A stretch of 7,418 nt of DNA, taken from assembly GCA_015655165.1 (NCBI GenBank), contig JAATFN010000388.1, positions 1-7,418 on the forward strand, given 5' to 3'. Of the stretch, positions 6,100 to 7,418 are shown in pieces. The position numbers and the translations under genes were made by a program. The stretch is from Betaproteobacteria bacterium (GTDB taxonomy: Bacteria > Pseudomonadota > Gammaproteobacteria > Burkholderiales > Burkholderiaceae_D). The notes below the pieces were generated by a model that did no database searches, was not told the DNA's origin, and saw nothing but the letters and a program-made list of their open reading frames with translations. The number at the start of each line of letters is the position of its first letter. Position 1 is the first letter of the stretch.

Positions 6100-6810
6100 T
6101 TAAAACCGTTCGTAGCCCAACAGATACCGCCACTGACCGACCGGCAAAGCCGACATTGACACACGACCCAGACGAATCAAACGCATCTCGACTATAGTTA
6201 AGCCGACCAATTCGCACAGATAGGCAATGACACCAGGTTGCGCGCCCTTGATTGCAAAGCGCAAGCGTTTCTCGTTTTGCCAACTGACTTTCGCAGCCAT
6301 TGCCTTGCCATTGTATTTTGAAACACGTCCCAATCGTGTCAAACCGTCGGGCACCATGTCACCACGAACCTCGACAATATATTCGTGCTCCAACGTCGCA
6401 TTGTCTTCAATGACTTTACGTGCTATGCGCCAGTCCTGTGTAAACACAACCAGGCCGCTTGCTTGCACTTCAAATGCATCTGTCGACTCCATTTTACGGA
6501 TATGCGCTTGCAAAAAACGCCTGCCCGACCGATCCTCGGCATACAGTGTCGCAGCAGAAATCGATGCATATGCATCATCCAATGTCATGCCTGCCGGTTT
6601 ATGCAACAAGATTGTTGCAGGATCCATCTGCACGAGACTCGCTTTAGGCAATAACACAACTTTTTGTGTCGGCAACACACGCACACCGGGCTCTTCGACA
6701 ACTACATCATCAACACTGACCCAACCACCCTCGATATATTGTACGGCTTCGCTGCGCGAACATGCGGCCACTTCTACAACACCCTTGGCCAAGCGCACAG
6801 AATCAGTCAT
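6100..6810 (-). CDS. RluF/RsuA-like pseudouridine synthase homologue with S4 domain and degenerate active site
   Basis: Family members isomerise uridines in rRNA or tRNA. The 236-residue protein has the usual plan: an N-terminal S4 RNA-binding domain (about 5-52; VRLAKGV, CSRSEAVQYIEGGWVSVDD), the LLHKPAGM motif at 68-75, then the catalytic domain ending VSMSALPVGQWRYL. Compared with E. coli RluF from memory, the catalytic GRLDxDxxGL segment reads DAFEVQASGL (111-120), so Glu114 replaces the catalytic Asp and Ala112 the Arg. The KEYLV segment is EHEYIV, and the NRQIRRM motif is PGVIAYL (192-198), losing both conserved arginine sites. The rest aligns without a gap or stop, so this is not a frameshift. 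It may be an inactive RNA-binding relative; activity is doubtful. An in-frame TAA just upstream confirms the ATG at 6810. The Shine-Dalgarno is weak (AAAGA). It lies 73 bases after coq7 on the same strand. Confidence 0.85.
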   Translation of the reverse strand: MTDSVRLAKGVVEVAACSRSEAVQYIEGGWVSVDDVVVEEPGVRVLPTQKVVLLPKASLVQMDPATILLHKPAGMTLDDAYASISAATLYAEDRSGRRFLQAHIRKMESTDAFEVQASGLVVFTQDWRIARKVIEDNATLEHEYIVEVRGDMVPDGLTRLGRVSKYNGKAMAAKVSWQNEKRLRFAIKGAQPGVIAYLCELVGLTIVEMRLIRLGRVSMSALPVGQWRYLLGYERF

Positions 6811-6821
6811 AAGGGATCTTT

Positions 6822-6861
6822 AAAAAAGAGATTTCTGGGCGTTAAGCTAGGCCAAACACCC
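6822..6861 (-). terminator. Possible weak terminator after coq7
   Basis: On the minus strand GGGTGTT (6861-6855) can pair with AACGCCC (6843-6837) through seven pairs including one G-T wobble, with an 11-base loop. A T6 run (6827-6822) follows only after nine more bases, so termination would be inefficient and read-through into the next gene is likely. Confidence 0.3.
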
Positions 6862-6883
6862 GATACATGAGCAGACGGAAACA

Positions 6884-7418
6884 TCAAATACGGTAAGCCA
6901 GCGTCGTCATGACTTTAGACATGACCTTCATCACCGCTTTGACGGGCAACGGCATCTCGGTACCACCCAATGCACGTGCAGCAGCACCATGCGCGATTTC
7001 ATCGACGCGCATTTGCTCGATAATGGCACGGGATTTATTATCTTGCACTGGCAACTTTTGCAGATGCCCGGTTAAATGGTCCTCTACCTGCTTTTCCGTT
7101 TCAGACACAAAACCCAGACTACGCTTGTCGCCAGCAATCGCGGCTATTGTTCCCAGCGCGTAAGAACTCGCATACCAGAACGGGCTTAAAAAACTTGTAT
7201 GTGAGCCCAGCTCGTGCAAACGCTGCGCAGTCCACGCCAGATGATCTTCTTCCTCGATACCGGCATGGGCCAACTGGGCTTTTACCTCAACCGTTCTGGA
7301 AAAGCGTCCCTGCGCATCATACAGCGCTTGTGCACAGATTTCGCCAACATGGTTAATCCGCATCAATCCTGCACTATGCTTCCTTTGTTCATCACTTAAT
7401 GGCACTTCTACCAGTGAT
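6884..7418 (-). CDS. coq7: 2-nonaprenyl-3-methyl-6-methoxy-1,4-benzoquinol hydroxylase Coq7, 5' end outside window
   Basis: Coq7 is a membrane-associated di-iron monooxygenase that adds the last ring hydroxyl in ubiquinone synthesis; many betaproteobacteria use it in place of the flavoprotein UbiF. The visible 177 codons run to TGA at 6886-6884. Counting from the GTG at 7405 as 1, the ferritin-like iron ligands are in place: Glu22 in INHVGEICAQALY, the ExxH of IEEEDHLAW (Glu52, His55), Glu104 in SETEKQVEDH, and the final ExxH of VDEIAHGAA (Glu136, His139). The MTTLAYRI C-terminus is typical of betaproteobacterial Coq7. The frame continues upstream of the GTG through the window edge, and the family is usually about 205-215 residues, so roughly 30-40 N-terminal residues are missing and the GTG is not the true start. 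The next gene in the same direction is the RluF-like protein. Confidence 0.93.
   Translation of the reverse strand, partial: SLVEVPLSDEQRKHSAGLMRINHVGEICAQALYDAQGRFSRTVEVKAQLAHAGIEEEDHLAWTAQRLHELGSHTSFLSPFWYASSYALGTIAAIAGDKRSLGFVSETEKQVEDHLTGHLQKLPVQDNKSRAIIEQMRVDEIAHGAAARALGGTEMPLPVKAVMKVMSKVMTTLAYRI

Noticed and set aside
6100..6810. Frameshift or pseudogene explanation for the odd active site of the RluF-like gene
   Set aside because: Length (236 residues), the S4 domain, the spacing around HKPAG and SGL and the C-terminal motif all stay in one frame; the changes are substitutions, not a shift.
6227..6823. Open frame of 198 codons on the plus strand opposite the RluF-like gene
   Set aside because: It is Ser/Thr-rich low-information sequence with no recognisable domain or ribosome-binding site; the minus-strand protein aligns over its whole length with a known family.
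7403..7405. GTG at 7405 as the true start of coq7
   Set aside because: The frame remains open to the window edge and the family has a further 30-40 N-terminal residues, so the gene is cut by the window.
1..7418. Mobile elements, CRISPR arrays, tRNA/rRNA genes, toxin-antitoxin or defence genes
   Set aside because: No transposase, integrase, regularly spaced repeats, terminal inverted repeats, cloverleaf pattern or defence-type domain was recognised; the content is conserved housekeeping genes.

Overview
The window looks like ordinary chromosome from a betaproteobacterium, most probably Burkholderiales close to the Oxalobacteraceae. The reasons are the gene set and its order: erpA, a bactofilin, a DUF6776-like membrane protein, argC, rpsI and rplM run together; ThiD ends in a FWAR-type tail directly before hemL; and quinone hydroxylation uses a Coq7-type di-iron enzyme. 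This placement rests on recalled family and synteny patterns, not on a search. Base composition is roughly balanced and looks uniform. I see no insertion sequence, prophage, tRNA, rRNA or CRISPR, and no clear sign of recent transfer.

Layout. Positions 1-1649 (+) hold the 3' end of thiD (thiamin pyrimidine kinase) and complete hemL (5-aminolevulinate synthesis for heme). A bidirectional hairpin terminator at 1656-1694 separates hemL from the convergent minus-strand block. That block, read from 4315 down to 1716, is argC (arginine synthesis), a one-pass membrane coiled-coil protein of unknown function, a bactofilin (polymer-forming cytoskeletal protein) and erpA (Fe-S cluster delivery). Upstream of it is the two-gene ribosomal operon rplM-rpsI (5302-4472, minus), which has its own terminator at 4405-4439, a perfect TATAAT -10 box and a structured leader of about 100 nt. 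A divergent OsmC/YhfA-type gene starts at 5575 (+). A hairpin at 6038-6069 separates it from a convergent S4/pseudouridine-synthase-like gene (6810-6100, minus), preceded by coq7, which runs off the right edge. The longest gene-free stretch is the 272-base divergent region 5303-5574.

Functional reading. Most genes are core metabolism and translation: heme, arginine, thiamin, ubiquinone, Fe-S maturation and ribosomal proteins. Two items stand out. First, the RluF-like protein keeps the fold-level family landmarks but has lost the catalytic aspartate (Glu in its place), the arginine next to it and the C-terminal RQIRR-like motif, so it may be a non-catalytic RNA-binding relative. Second, the bactofilin is coupled, with a 10-base gap and a Shine-Dalgarno overlapping the upstream stop codon, to a membrane-anchored coiled-coil protein of unknown function. 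The pair is a candidate polymer-plus-anchor module. Smaller points are a Ser in place of the usual active-site Cys in ThiD, a palindrome of two facing TATAAT hexamers ahead of erpA, and a possible autoregulatory rplM leader.
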